Source of the DNA: Chloroflexota bacterium | GTDB lineage: Bacteria > Chloroflexota > Dormibacteria > Dormibacterales > Dormibacteraceae | Assembly: GCA_005880175.1 (NCBI GenBank) | Contig: VBJR01000224.1 | Span: 1-16,042, forward strand | Length of the DNA stretch: 16,042 nucleotides | Direction: 5' to 3' | Part shown: one piece after another, positions 4,714-12,595 of the stretch | Layout: each line of letters starts with the position of its first letter | Position numbering within the stretch: position 1 is the stretch's first letter | Notes under the pieces: generated by a model | The model's input: only the letters and a program-made list of their open reading frames with translations | The model's database searches: none | Told to the model about the DNA's origin: nothing | Made by a program: the position numbers and the translations under genes

Positions 4714-7401
4714 GTGCCGGTTCCCTCCGAACCGTTCGGAACGGCGCTGCGACGGCTGCGGGAGCGCTCCGGTCTGACCCAGGAGCAGCTTGCTGAACGC
4801 GCGGGCCTGAGCCCGCGGGCGGTGCGCGCGCTGGAACGCGGCGAGCGCATGCACCCCTACCCGCACACGCTGCGCGCGCTGACGGACGCGCTGGGCGTGA
4901 GCGAGGAGGAGCTGGCGCACCTGCTCCCCCAGCGCGTGCCGCGCGCCGGCGCCGACACCGGGGACGACGGCCGGGAGCCGGTGACGGACGTCCGCCTCCA
5001 GGGCTGGTCGACCAGCGCCCCCCTGCCGCGGCTCCAGTCCCTGGTGCGCCGGCTGCCGCTCCCCGCCCGGCGGCCCACGCTCGGCCGGGACGGCCAGGTG
5101 GCGGAGGTCGTGGCCAGCCTGGTCGCCGAGCCGCCGAGGCCCACCGTTGTCCTGGGGGCGCCGGGCATCGGCAAGACCAACCTGGCGCTGGCGGCGCTGC
5201 ACGACGCGGCCGTGGCGGAACGCTACGGGGGCCGGCGGCACTTCGTTCGCTGCGAGGGGGCGGCCAGCGCCGGGGCCGTGGTCGTCGAGCTGGCGCGCGT
5301 CCTCGGCCTGCCGCTGGTGGGCGCCGACCCGCTCGCGAGCTGCCTGGCCGAGCTCGCGAGCGCTCCCGGGGTGGTGTGCCTGGACAACGCGGAGACGCCG
5401 TGGGAGGCCGACACGCAGCAGTGCGAGAGCCTGTTCGCGCACCTGGCCGAGACGAGCGGCCTGCTCGTGTCCCTCCGAGGCACGGAGCGGCCGGGCGGCG
5501 CGCCGTGGGCGCCGCCGGTGCGCCTGGAGCCGCTGGACGCGGCCAGCGCCCGGGAGCTGTTCCTGGCGTCGGCCGGCCCGCGGTTCGACCGGCCCGACCT
5601 GGACCCGGTGCTGCGGGAGATGGGGGGCGTGCCCCTGGCCGTGGAGCTGCTCGCCCACGCCGCCGACGGCGAGGCGACCATCGACGGCCTCGCGGAGCGC
5701 TGGCGCTCGGAGCGGGTCGGGCTCCTGGAGCGAGGCGCCGCCGACCACCGCCTGCTCAGCGTGGCGGTGTCGGTCGAGGTGTCGTGGACCAGCCCGCTGA
5801 TGACCGGCCCGGCGCGCCGGCTGCTGTCGCTGCTGGGCCCGCTGCCCGACGGGATCGCGCACACCGAGCTGGACGTGCTGCTGCCGGGCGAGGGGCTGCG
5901 GGCGGCGAGCGTGCTGCGCCGGCGCGGGCTCGCGTTCGACGAGGGCGGCCGCCTGCGCACGCACCCGCCGCTGCGCCACCACGTGGAGGCCGCGCACCCG
6001 GCCGCGGAGCCCGACTGGGCGCGTACGATCGCCCGCTACTGCGGACTCGCCGGCGAGCTGGGCTGGAAGGTCGGCACCGCCGGCGGCGCCCGGGCGGCGG
6101 CCCGGCTGATGGCGGAGACGGCGAACCTGACCGCGGCCCTGCTGGCGGGCCTGGGCGCCGGCGACCCCGTCCCCGCGGTGGACGCCCTGGTCGGCGCCTC
6201 GCGGTTCGTGTACTTCACCGGCGTGGACCTGGGGCCGCTGTTCACGGCCGGGCTCGGCGCGGTCCGGACGCTCGCCGACGACTGCCTCGTCGCCGACGTG
6301 CTGCGGGGCATGGGCGACGTCGCGCTGGCGCGTTCCAACTACGCCGAGGCCGGCACGCGGTACGAGGAGGCGCTGGCCCGGTGCGAGGCCGGCGACGCGC
6401 TGGGCAAGGCGAACTGCATCCAGGGCCTGGGCGACGTGGCCCTGCGGCAGGCCGACCACGAGGCCGCCAGGGCGCGCTACGAGCAGGCGCTGCCCCGGTA
6501 CCGCGCGGCGGGCGACGCGCTGGGCGAGGCGAACTGCATCCAGCGGCTGGGCGACGTCGTGCTGGAGCGGTCGGACCACGACGCCGCCCGGACGCGGTAC
6601 GAGGAGGCGCTCGACCTGTACCGCGAGGCGGGCGACGCGCTGGGCGAGGCCAACTGCATCCACAGCCTGGGCGACATCGCCCTGCGCCGGTCGGATCCGG
6701 AGCGCGCCGGGGCGGCCTTCGCCGCGGCGCTGCCGCTGTACCGGCGGGTCGGCGACGCGCTGGGCGAGGCCAACTGCATCCAGAGCCTGGGCGACGTGGC
6801 CCTGCGCCGCGGGGACCTCGCCGAGGCCGGCACGCGGTACGACGCGGCCCGCTCCCTGCACCGCCAGGTCGGCGACGTGCTGGGCGAGGCCAACTGCATC
6901 CAGGGCCTGGGCGACATCGCGCTGGAGCGCGCCGACGCCGAGGCCGCCCGGGGCCGGTACGAGGCCGCGCTGCACCTGTACCGCCGGGTCGGCTCCGTGC
7001 TGGGCGAGGCGAACTGCATCCAGAGCCTGGGCGACGTGGCCCTGCGCCGCTCGGACCCGGGGGCGGCGGAGACGCGGTACAGGGAGGCGCTGCCGCTGTA
7101 CCGCAGGGCCGGGGCGGCGCTGGGCGAGGCCAACTGCCTCCAGGGCCTGGGCGACGTCGCGCTGGCGCGCTCGGACCTCGAGCGGGCGGTGGCCTGCCTG
7201 GAGGCGGCCCTGCCGCTGTACGCCAGGGTCGGCGATGTGCCGGGGGAGGCGGGCTGCCTCCAGCGCCTGGGCGACGTCGCGGCGCGGCGGATCGAGGCGC
7301 CCCACCCGGCCGGGATCGCCCACCGGCGCCTGGCCCGGATCGCCACCCGCGAGCACCTGTGCCAGCTCCACGTCAACGTCGCCCGGTCCACCCGGCGATG
7401 A
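4714..7401 (+). CDS. XRE-type HTH / NB-ARC ATPase / TPR protein (STAND family)
   Basis: The 895-aa protein has three parts. Residues about 6-65 form a Cro/C1-type helix-turn-helix (FGTALRRLRERSGLTQEQL to LSPRAVRALERGER). Residues about 125-420 are an NB-ARC-like ATPase with P-loop GAPGIGKT at 148-155, Walker B-like VVCLDNAET at 220-228, LLVSLRGTERP as sensor region, and the GGVPLAVELL motif at about 304-313. Residues about 526-859 are TPR-type repeats of exactly 40 residues. Such STAND proteins are molecular switches: a ligand on the repeats permits nucleotide exchange and oligomerisation, and here the likely output is DNA binding. The start is set at GTG 4714 from the -10-like box just upstream; GTG 4672 would add 14 residues. 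The stop overlaps the permease start by ATGA, implying co-translation. Regulator, signal sensor and defence protein are all possible roles, and the ligand is unknown. Confidence 0.85.
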   Translation: MPVPSEPFGTALRRLRERSGLTQEQLAERAGLSPRAVRALERGERMHPYPHTLRALTDALGVSEEELAHLLPQRVPRAGADTGDDGREPVTDVRLQGWSTSAPLPRLQSLVRRLPLPARRPTLGRDGQVAEVVASLVAEPPRPTVVLGAPGIGKTNLALAALHDAAVAERYGGRRHFVRCEGAASAGAVVVELARVLGLPLVGADPLASCLAELASAPGVVCLDNAETPWEADTQQCESLFAHLAETSGLLVSLRGTERPGGAPWAPPVRLEPLDAASARELFLASAGPRFDRPDLDPVLREMGGVPLAVELLAHAADGEATIDGLAERWRSERVGLLERGAADHRLLSVAVSVEVSWTSPLMTGPARRLLSLLGPLPDGIAHTELDVLLPGEGLRAASVLRRRGLAFDEGGRLRTHPPLRHHVEAAHPAAEPDWARTIARYCGLAGELGWKVGTAGGARAAARLMAETANLTAALLAGLGAGDPVPAVDALVGASRFVYFTGVDLGPLFTAGLGAVRTLADDCLVADVLRGMGDVALARSNYAEAGTRYEEALARCEAGDALGKANCIQGLGDVALRQADHEAARARYEQALPRYRAAGDALGEANCIQRLGDVVLERSDHDAARTRYEEALDLYREAGDALGEANCIHSLGDIALRRSDPERAGAAFAAALPLYRRVGDALGEANCIQSLGDVALRRGDLAEAGTRYDAARSLHRQVGDVLGEANCIQGLGDIALERADAEAARGRYEAALHLYRRVGSVLGEANCIQSLGDVALRRSDPGAAETRYREALPLYRRAGAALGEANCLQGLGDVALARSDLERAVACLEAALPLYARVGDVPGEAGCLQRLGDVAARRIEAPHPAGIAHRRLARIATREHLCQLHVNVARSTRR
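6291..7290 (+). repeat. Tandem 120-bp TPR-coding repeat array
   Basis: Nine occurrences of the LGDVAL-type helix are spaced by exactly 120 bases, with the GEANCIQ-type segment recurring at the same spacing from 6411 to 7251. The consensus per unit is GDALGEANCIQSLGDVALRR followed by about 20 more variable residues (such as ARxRYEEALPLYRxA). Units share long identical stretches at the DNA level, for example GGCGACGCGCTGGGCGAGGC. The edge units (first and last) are the most diverged. This indicates recent duplication or gene conversion inside the gene. Confidence 0.9.
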
Positions 7402-8849
7402 GCGGCGAGAGCCCGCCCTCCCACGGCTTCGTCCGCAGCATCGGGCTGCTCCAGGGCGTCGCCATCAACATGACCGAGATGGTGGGGATCGGGCCGTTCG
7501 TCACGATCCCGCTGATGGTGGGCGCGTTCGGCGGCCCCCAGGCCATCCTGGGCTGGATCCTGGGCGCGGTCCTGGCGCTCGCGGACGGGCTGGTCTGGGC
7601 GGAGCTCGGCGCCGCCATGCCCGGGGCCGGCGGCACGTACCTCTACCTGCGCGAGGCGTTCCAGTACCGGACCGGGCGGCTGATGCCGTTCCTCTTCGTC
7701 TGGTCGGCGCTGCTGTTCATCCCACTGCTCCTCTCGACGGGGATCGTCGGGATCGTGCTCTACCTGGGCTACCTGTGGCCGGGCATGGCGGACTGGCAGG
7801 CGAAGCTGGTCTCGGTCGGGCTGTGCGCGCTGGCGGTCGCCGTGCTCTACCGCCGGATCGACGCCATCGGGCGGATCACGACGGTGCTGTGGGTGATCGT
7901 GCTGGCCAGCATCGCCGCGGTCACGATCGCCGCGTTCAGCCGCTTCGACCCGGCCCTGGCGTTCGCGTTCCCCGCCGGCGCGTTCACGCCGAGCGCGCGG
8001 TTCCTGCTCGGGCTGGGCGGCGGCCTGGTCATCGGCATCTACGACTACCTGGGCTACAACACCACCGCCTACATCGGCGACGAGGTCCGGAACCCCGGCC
8101 GCGTGCTGCCCCGGTCGATCATCATCTCGGTCGTCGCCATCGCGGGCCTGTACCTGCTGATGAACGTCGGCGTGCTCGGGGTGTTCCCGGCGCGGGTCGT
8201 CGCCGGGTCCTCGTCGGTCGCGTCGCTCGTGCTGGAGCACACCTGGGGCAGAGCCGCGGCGGACGTGGTGACCGTGCTCATCATCGTCACCGGGTTCGCC
8301 TCGGTGCTGTCCGGGCTGCTGGGCGGCTCCCGGGTGCCCTTCAACGCGGCGCTCGACCGCGTGTTCCTGCCCTGGTTCGGCATGCTGCACCCGCGGCTGC
8401 GGTTCCCGTACGTCTCCCTGCTGGTGATGGGCGCGATCATGGCGGTCGCCTCGACCCAGTCGGGCCTCGCCGGGCTGTCGCTCCTCATCAACACGCTCAC
8501 GCCCGTGTTCGTGATCGTGCAGTCGCTGGGCCAGGTGGTCGCGCTGGTCGTCCTGCGCCGCCGCCAGCCGGACCTCCACCGCCCGTACCGGATGTGGCTG
8601 TATCCCGGCCCGGCCGTCGTGGCGTTCGTCCTCTGGGCCGCCACGTACGTCGCGGCCGGCACGCAGACCAGCCCCGAATGGGTCCCGATCTACCTCTCGA
8701 TCGCCTGGATCGCCGCCGGCGTGGTCGCCTACCTCGTGTACGCGCGGGTGGAGCGGACGTGGCCGTTCGGGCCGCTGGACATCAGGGAGGAGTACCGGGA
8801 GCCGTCAGCGCCAGCCAGCGCGCCGGCGTCAGGCCGTAGGTCCGCTTGA
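7398..8849 (+). CDS. APC-family amino-acid permease
   Basis: The 483-aa integral membrane protein should import or exchange amino acids or amines across the cytoplasmic membrane. The N-terminal SIGLLQGVAINMTEMVGIGPF carries the first-helix 'GxGxx' motif of the APC superfamily. AELGAAMPGAGGTYLYLREAF is the conserved TM2-loop signature, and IYDYLGYNTTAYIGDEVRNP the conserved TM6-7 region. About 12 hydrophobic segments are seen, and the length is typical. The substrate cannot be read. ATG 7398 overlaps the STAND stop by four bases (ATGA), so expression is probably tied to that protein. The last ~20 residues (EYREPSAPASAPASGRRSA) are low-complexity and overlap the 3' end of the opposing AraC gene by 68 bases, which suggests an extended C-terminus. 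Confidence 0.88.
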   Translation: MSGESPPSHGFVRSIGLLQGVAINMTEMVGIGPFVTIPLMVGAFGGPQAILGWILGAVLALADGLVWAELGAAMPGAGGTYLYLREAFQYRTGRLMPFLFVWSALLFIPLLLSTGIVGIVLYLGYLWPGMADWQAKLVSVGLCALAVAVLYRRIDAIGRITTVLWVIVLASIAAVTIAAFSRFDPALAFAFPAGAFTPSARFLLGLGGGLVIGIYDYLGYNTTAYIGDEVRNPGRVLPRSIIISVVAIAGLYLLMNVGVLGVFPARVVAGSSSVASLVLEHTWGRAAADVVTVLIIVTGFASVLSGLLGGSRVPFNAALDRVFLPWFGMLHPRLRFPYVSLLVMGAIMAVASTQSGLAGLSLLINTLTPVFVIVQSLGQVVALVVLRRRQPDLHRPYRMWLYPGPAVVAFVLWAATYVAAGTQTSPEWVPIYLSIAWIAAGVVAYLVYARVERTWPFGPLDIREEYREPSAPASAPASGRRSA

Positions 8850-9639
8850 ACTGGCGCGTCATGTGGCTCTGGTCGGCGAAGCCGGTCTCGGCGGCCGCGT
8901 CGGCCAGCGAGCGGCCGGCCTCGATCGCCGCTCGGGCCAGGGCCAGGCGGCGCAGCGTCCGGTAGCGGTCGGGGCTGGTCCCGAACGCCCTGCGGAAGTG
9001 GCGGGCGATCGCGAACCGGTCGAGGCCGGCGATCGCCTCCAGGACGGCGGCCGGCGTCTGCTCGCGGGCGTGGGCCGCCAGGTGGTCGCGGACGCGCTCC
9101 ACCGCCCGGAGGTCGATCGTCTCCGCGCGGCGCTGGCCGGCGCCCCCGGCCAGCGCGGCCAGGCAGTCGGCCGCCGCCGCGGCGACCTCGGCGCGGGCCA
9201 GCTCGCTGAGCGGCTCGTCCATCTCCTCCAGCAGCGCGGCGACGGGCCGCGACGCCGGCGTCGGGTCCTGCACCGGGTCGGCGACGAACGGCAGCGGGCC
9301 GCCGCCCAGCGCGTCGCGGACCAGCTCCGGCGCGACGTACAGGATCCGGTAGCCGAAGCCGTCCCGGGTGCCCGGGCCGCCGTCGTGCCGCTCGTCCGGG
9401 TGGAGCACGTGGAGCTGGCCGGGCAGGCAGACCCGGCGCGCGCCGCGGTAGCCGAAGACCTGGACGCCCGCCGTGGTGACGCCGATCGCGTACGTGTCGT
9501 GGCGGTGCGTCTCGTAGCCGCGTGCCGCCAGGTACACCTCCGCCCGCTCGATGCCCGACGCGCTCGGGCCGAACCGGATCGAGTCCCTGCAGGATCGTTC
9601 AAGACCGGGGGCGCCGGCGCCCCCTAGCGTCCGCGGCAT
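8782..9639 (-). CDS. AraC-family transcriptional regulator
   Basis: The 285-aa protein has an N-terminal cupin-type sensing domain (about 35-130: THRHDTYAIGVTTAGVQVFGYRG, LPGQLHVLHPDERHDG). Its C-terminal pair of helix-turn-helix motifs covers about 185-278: AVLEAIAGLDRFAIARHFRR and AAAETGFADQSHMTRQFKRT, ending in the usual YGLTPARW. The start at ATG 9639 is the only good codon in frame upstream of the conserved domain, but residues 2-18 (Gly/Pro-rich) are encoded by a perfect palindrome and look unlike protein sequence. The gene diverges from lysE with only 11 bases between the two starts. AraC/LysE pairs of this layout are common, and the regulator likely controls the exporter and itself. 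The ligand is probably the exported compound. Confidence 0.9.
   Translation of the reverse strand: MPRTLGGAGAPGLERSCRDSIRFGPSASGIERAEVYLAARGYETHRHDTYAIGVTTAGVQVFGYRGARRVCLPGQLHVLHPDERHDGGPGTRDGFGYRILYVAPELVRDALGGGPLPFVADPVQDPTPASRPVAALLEEMDEPLSELARAEVAAAAADCLAALAGGAGQRRAETIDLRAVERVRDHLAAHAREQTPAAVLEAIAGLDRFAIARHFRRAFGTSPDRYRTLRRLALARAAIEAGRSLADAAAETGFADQSHMTRQFKRTYGLTPARWLALTAPGTPP
9607..9624. promoter_or_regulatory. Perfect 18-bp palindrome in the araC-lysE divergent region
   Basis: GGGGGCGCCGGCGCCCCC reads the same on both strands. It lies 15 bases inside the AraC frame and 27 bases before the LysE start, where a LysE promoter or operator would be expected. GTTCAA occurs at 9597-9602 and again at 9641-9646, on either side of it. 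It is a candidate operator or transcript hairpin. In so GC-rich a genome a chance palindrome is possible. Confidence 0.4.
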
Positions 9640-9650
9640 GGTTCAACGGT

Positions 9651-10259
9651 ATGCCTGACGCGCTCCGCTGGGGGTCGCTGCTGCCGCTCCTGCTCACGTC
9701 GCTGGCGATCATGGGCAGCCCCGGCCCGGCGACGGTCAGCCTGGTCGCGGCCGGCACGGCGTACGGTCTGCGCCGCTCGCTCCGCTACCTGCTCGGGATC
9801 ATCGCCGGCACCACGGCCGTCCTCCTCGCGGTGGCGAGCGGGATCACGGCCGCGCTGCTGGCGCTGCCGGCGATCGGCACGCTCCTGGTCTGGGCGTCGG
9901 CGGCGTACATCCTGTGGCTGGCCTACCGGATCGCGACGGCGCCGCCGCTGTCGGAGCCGGCGGCCGCCCCGCGCACGGCGTCGTTCGCCGGCGGAACGCT
10001 GCTGGGCGCCGCGAACCCGAAGGCGTGGGTCGCCATCGCCGCCGTCTTCGCCAGCGCCCGGCTCGCGGACGCCGCCGCGGCGGACGCCACGGCCAAGGTC
10101 GTGGCGCTGAGCGCCATGATCGTCGTGATCTGCACGACGTGGCTGGTCGCGGGCACGTCGATCGCGCCGCTGCTGCGCGAACCCCGCCGGGCCCGGGCGG
10201 TGAACGTCGCGCTCGCCGCGGCGGTGGTCGGAGCGACCGCGCTGGCGCTCGTTCACTGA
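9651..10259 (+). CDS. LysE-family amino-acid exporter
   Basis: The 202-aa membrane protein exports amino acids or related small molecules. It has the LysE/RhtB signature GSPGPATVSLVAAGTAYG near residue 20, followed by RRSLRYLLGIIAGTTAVLL, and about six hydrophobic segments. The motif GAANPKAWVAIAAVF in the middle is the conserved 'NPKxxl' region. The length matches the family (about 200-210). ATG 9651 gives the family-typical short N-terminus; the frame stays open upstream, but that part lies over the araC gene. It is divergent from the AraC regulator, which likely controls it, and is followed after 10 bases by a ChaN-like gene, probably in one transcript. Confidence 0.88.
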   Translation: MPDALRWGSLLPLLLTSLAIMGSPGPATVSLVAAGTAYGLRRSLRYLLGIIAGTTAVLLAVASGITAALLALPAIGTLLVWASAAYILWLAYRIATAPPLSEPAAAPRTASFAGGTLLGAANPKAWVAIAAVFASARLADAAAADATAKVVALSAMIVVICTTWLVAGTSIAPLLREPRRARAVNVALAAAVVGATALALVH

Positions 10260-10269
10260 CAATGGGCAC

Positions 10270-11037
10270 GTGGCGCTGGGTGAGCTGCGGCTGCCGGAGG
10301 ACCTGGCGCGCATCGGCTTCGGGCGCTCGCCGGTGGTCATCGTCAACGAATGCCACGACGGGATGCGGCGGTGCCCGCGCACCCGGGCGATCGGCCGCCG
10401 CCTGCTCCCGGCGGCGCACGACGCGGGCGTCAGGCGCCTGGCCATGGAGGCCCTGATCCCCCGGTTCGCGGCGGAGGCGAGCGCGACCCGGCGGCTGCCC
10501 CGGGTCGGCGGCGCCTACCTGGACCAGCCCGACATGCGCGAGCTGGTGGCGGACGCGCTGACGCTGGGCTGGGACCTCCTGGCGTACGAGTGCGACCTCC
10601 CGGTGGCGCGCCGCCGGTTCCCGAACGGCCTCCAGTCCGTGGAGTTCGCCAACTGGCGCGACGACGAGGAGGCCCGCCACCTCGCGGAGTTCCTGGCCGG
10701 CGCCGCCCCCGGGACCAGGCTCCTCGTCTGGTGCGGGCACAGCCACCAGCGCAAGACGCCACAGCAGTACCACAGCGGCGGCACCTGGATCCGGCTGGGT
10801 CAGCGCCTCGCCGAGCGGGCCGGCATCGAGCCGTTCGTGATCGACCAGAGCGTGACGGTCGAGTACCACGGGCCCGGCTCGTCGCCGCGGGCGGCCGGCG
10901 TCGAGCGGTTCCGCGCCGAGCTGGAGCGGCTCGGCGGGACGGCCGGCTTCCTGCGCGAGGAGGACCCCGACCCGCACTGGCGGGAGGACCGATCGGCGGA
11001 CGCGTACCTCCTGTCGCTCGACAACGCGATGGCGTAG
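10270..11037 (+). CDS. ChaN/TIKI-superfamily-like protein
   Basis: The 255-aa protein is not a clear member of a named family but has the layout of the ChaN/TraB/erythromycin-esterase-like (TIKI) superfamily. The sequence VVIVNECHDG (about 21-30) resembles the 'GExH' metal-site motif, with Asn in place of Gly. LLPAAHDAGVRRLAMEAL gives the second acidic position (Glu in AMEAL). LLAYECD follows, and LLVWCGHSHQRK resembles the late His-containing strand. Superfamily members include heme-binding ChaN, metal-dependent proteases and erythromycin esterases, so the reaction is open. No signal peptide or membrane helix is seen, which argues for a cytoplasmic protein. GTG 10270 is the first start in frame, 10 bases after the lysE stop, without a clear ribosome site; coupling to lysE is likely. 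Confidence 0.6.
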   Translation: MALGELRLPEDLARIGFGRSPVVIVNECHDGMRRCPRTRAIGRRLLPAAHDAGVRRLAMEALIPRFAAEASATRRLPRVGGAYLDQPDMRELVADALTLGWDLLAYECDLPVARRRFPNGLQSVEFANWRDDEEARHLAEFLAGAAPGTRLLVWCGHSHQRKTPQQYHSGGTWIRLGQRLAERAGIEPFVIDQSVTVEYHGPGSSPRAAGVERFRAELERLGGTAGFLREEDPDPHWREDRSADAYLLSLDNAMA

Positions 11038-11142
11038 CCGGCCGGCGCCCGTTCCGCTCCCCGGACCATCGCCCCTCCCCCGCGACCGGGCATCTGGTAT
11101 TGCAACAGCAGAGAGACGGGTTCACCTGAGGGAGGGGAAGTC
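11038..11142 (+). promoter_or_regulatory. Upstream region of livK with strong ribosome site (11128-11137)
   Basis: GAGGGAGGGG at 11128-11137 precedes ATG 11143 by 5 bases and fixes the start. The rest of the 105-base gap is C-rich. TATTGC near 11098-11103 could be a -10 element, but no matching -35 is evident, so a promoter is assumed more than seen. Confidence 0.5.
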
Positions 11143-12345
11143 ATGAAGCGCTCGATCGGGCAGCCGCTGACCGCCGTCGCCGTGCTCCTGGCGGTCGCCT
11201 GCGGGGGCGGCGCGTCCTCGTCGTCGGCCAGCAACGGCGGGGCCACCGGTCCCGGCGTCACCTCGGACACCATCCAGATCGGCACGACCAACGCCCAGAC
11301 CGGGAACGTCAGCGGGCCCGCCACCCTGACCCAGGCCGGCGCCCAGGCCGTGTTCGACAAGGTCAACGCCGGCGGCGGCGTCTACGGCCGCAAGATCAAG
11401 GACACCGTGCTCGACGACGGCTACACGGCGCCGAAGGCCGTCGCCAACGCGCGGACGTTCATCGACCAGCCGGTGCTCGCCGTGTTCGGCGGCTACGGCA
11501 CGGTCCCGTCCCAGTCGATCGTCCCGATCCTGGAGCAGGCCAAGGTGCCGTACCTGTTCCCGTACCAGGGCAACCCCTACCCGGGCGACAAGTACGTGTT
11601 CCTGATGATGCCGCTGTACCGCAACCAGACCGCCGCCGTCATCAAGGCCGCGATCGAGAAGTACGGCAAGGGCACGGTCTACGCGCTGGTCGGCAAGACG
11701 GCGGACACGCCGCAGACCGTCCAGGTCGCGCAGCAGGCGACCGCGCAGGCGGGCGGCACGTGGCTGGGCTACGACGAGGTCAACCAGGGCACGACGGACT
11801 ACACGCCGTACGTCCTGCGCATGAAGCAGACCCACCCCGACTTCGTGCTGGTCAGCACGACCCCGACCGACTGCGCCCGCTATGTCACGGCCATGGTCGC
11901 CCAGGGCGCCCTGCCGGCCAAGCGCATCCTCGGCCTGCAGACGCTGGCGACCGAGAGCTTCATCAACGCGGTCCCGCCCGAGGCGTCGAACGCCGTCTTC
12001 GCCCCCGGCCCCAACGCCGCCCCGTCGAACAAGCTGGCCGCCGACTGCGTGGCGACCGTCCACAAGTACTCGCCCGGCACCCAGGTCACGATGGAGACGC
12101 TGTGGGGGTGCGGGACGGCGCAGGTGTTCGTCTACGCGCTCCAGAAGACGGGCGCCCACCTCACCCGCGACGGGCTCCTGAAGACGCTGGAGGGGATGCA
12201 CCAGGTGGACGCGGCGCCGGTGCTCACGCCCGTCAGCTTCAGCGCCTCCAACCACGTCGGCGAGGCCACGATGTACCAGTTCACGAGCAGCGGCAAGCAG
12301 CTGGTCTCGGGCGGGACCATGCCCATCGCCAACGTCGCGACCTGA
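11143..12345 (+). CDS. livK: Branched-chain amino-acid type ABC transporter, substrate-binding lipoprotein
   Basis: The 400-aa protein starts MKRSIGQPLTAVAVLLAVAC, a lipoprotein signal with a lipobox (LAVAC) and the lipidated Cys at 20. A Ser/Gly/Ala-rich linker then leads into the periplasmic-binding fold type I (about 38-395). Family landmarks are IQIGTTNAQTGNVSGPA, VFDKVNAGGGVYGRKIK, VFGGYGTVPSQSIVPILEQ, VPYLFPYQGNPYP and TDYTPYVLRMKQTHPDFVLV. It should sit on the outer face of the membrane and hand ligand to the permeases encoded downstream. The Leu/Ile/Val-binding family also includes amide, urea and aromatic-acid binders, so the ligand is not certain. It is separated from livH by 315 bases that contain a repeat element, unlike the tight spacing of the other liv genes. 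Confidence 0.88.
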   Translation: MKRSIGQPLTAVAVLLAVACGGGASSSSASNGGATGPGVTSDTIQIGTTNAQTGNVSGPATLTQAGAQAVFDKVNAGGGVYGRKIKDTVLDDGYTAPKAVANARTFIDQPVLAVFGGYGTVPSQSIVPILEQAKVPYLFPYQGNPYPGDKYVFLMMPLYRNQTAAVIKAAIEKYGKGTVYALVGKTADTPQTVQVAQQATAQAGGTWLGYDEVNQGTTDYTPYVLRMKQTHPDFVLVSTTPTDCARYVTAMVAQGALPAKRILGLQTLATESFINAVPPEASNAVFAPGPNAAPSNKLAADCVATVHKYSPGTQVTMETLWGCGTAQVFVYALQKTGAHLTRDGLLKTLEGMHQVDAAPVLTPVSFSASNHVGEATMYQFTSSGKQLVSGGTMPIANVAT

Positions 12346-12420
12346 TATGAGGGATTTCGAATTCGATGCGGTGGCGGGCGACGCCGACCGCCGTACGGGT
12401 TGCCGCGTGCGATCTCTGCT

Positions 12421-12468
12421 GAGCGGATGGAGGCACGAAGCCACGGAGGACACGAAGACGCACGAAGC
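12421..12468 (+). repeat. Left arm of inverted-repeat element copy 2
   Basis: The core reads GAGCGGATGGAGGCACGAAG, CCACGGAGGA, CACGAAGACG, CACGAAGC. It is the most diverged of the four arms and carries one extra base in the middle compared with copy 1. Confidence 0.65.
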
Positions 12469-12551
12469 GCCTGGTGCCGCCGCGTCGCCTCCCTTTCCCG
12501 GAGCGACCCCGATGTGGCCTTCGGCGGTCGTAGGTGACCATCTCGCCGAGC

Positions 12552-12595
12552 CCTTCGTGCGTCTCCGTGCGCTTGGTGCCTTCGTGCTCCACCTC
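12552..12595 (-). repeat. Right arm of inverted-repeat element copy 2
   Basis: The core reads CCTTCGTGCG, TCTCCGTGCG, CTTGGTGCCT, TCGTGCTCCACCTC. It is inverted relative to 12421-12468 and closest to the arm at 4062-4108. Confidence 0.75.

Noticed and set aside
6291..7290. Regular 120-bp periodicity as a possible CRISPR array or non-coding satellite
   Set aside because: The repeats lie in one open frame, encode TPR helices and have no unique spacers of CRISPR size.
6291..7290. Diversity-generating retroelement target in the variable repeat positions
   Set aside because: No reverse transcriptase or template-repeat sequence is present in the window, and the variation is not focused on adenines in any visible way.
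4579..7371. 930-residue minus-strand open frame opposite the STAND gene
   Set aside because: It has repetitive Gln/Val/Ala/Arg composition that mirrors the TPR repeats on the other strand and no domain. It is a GC-bias artefact.
5376..8849. Very long plus-strand open frame (over 1100 residues) across the STAND gene
   Set aside because: Its first part is Arg/Gly/Pro-rich shadow translation of the STAND gene in another frame. Only the last 483 residues, from 7398, are the real permease.
12357..12366. Ten-base palindrome TCGAATTCGA just after livK
   Set aside because: It is too short and isolated to call an operator or attachment site. It stands out mainly because the surroundings are GC-rich.
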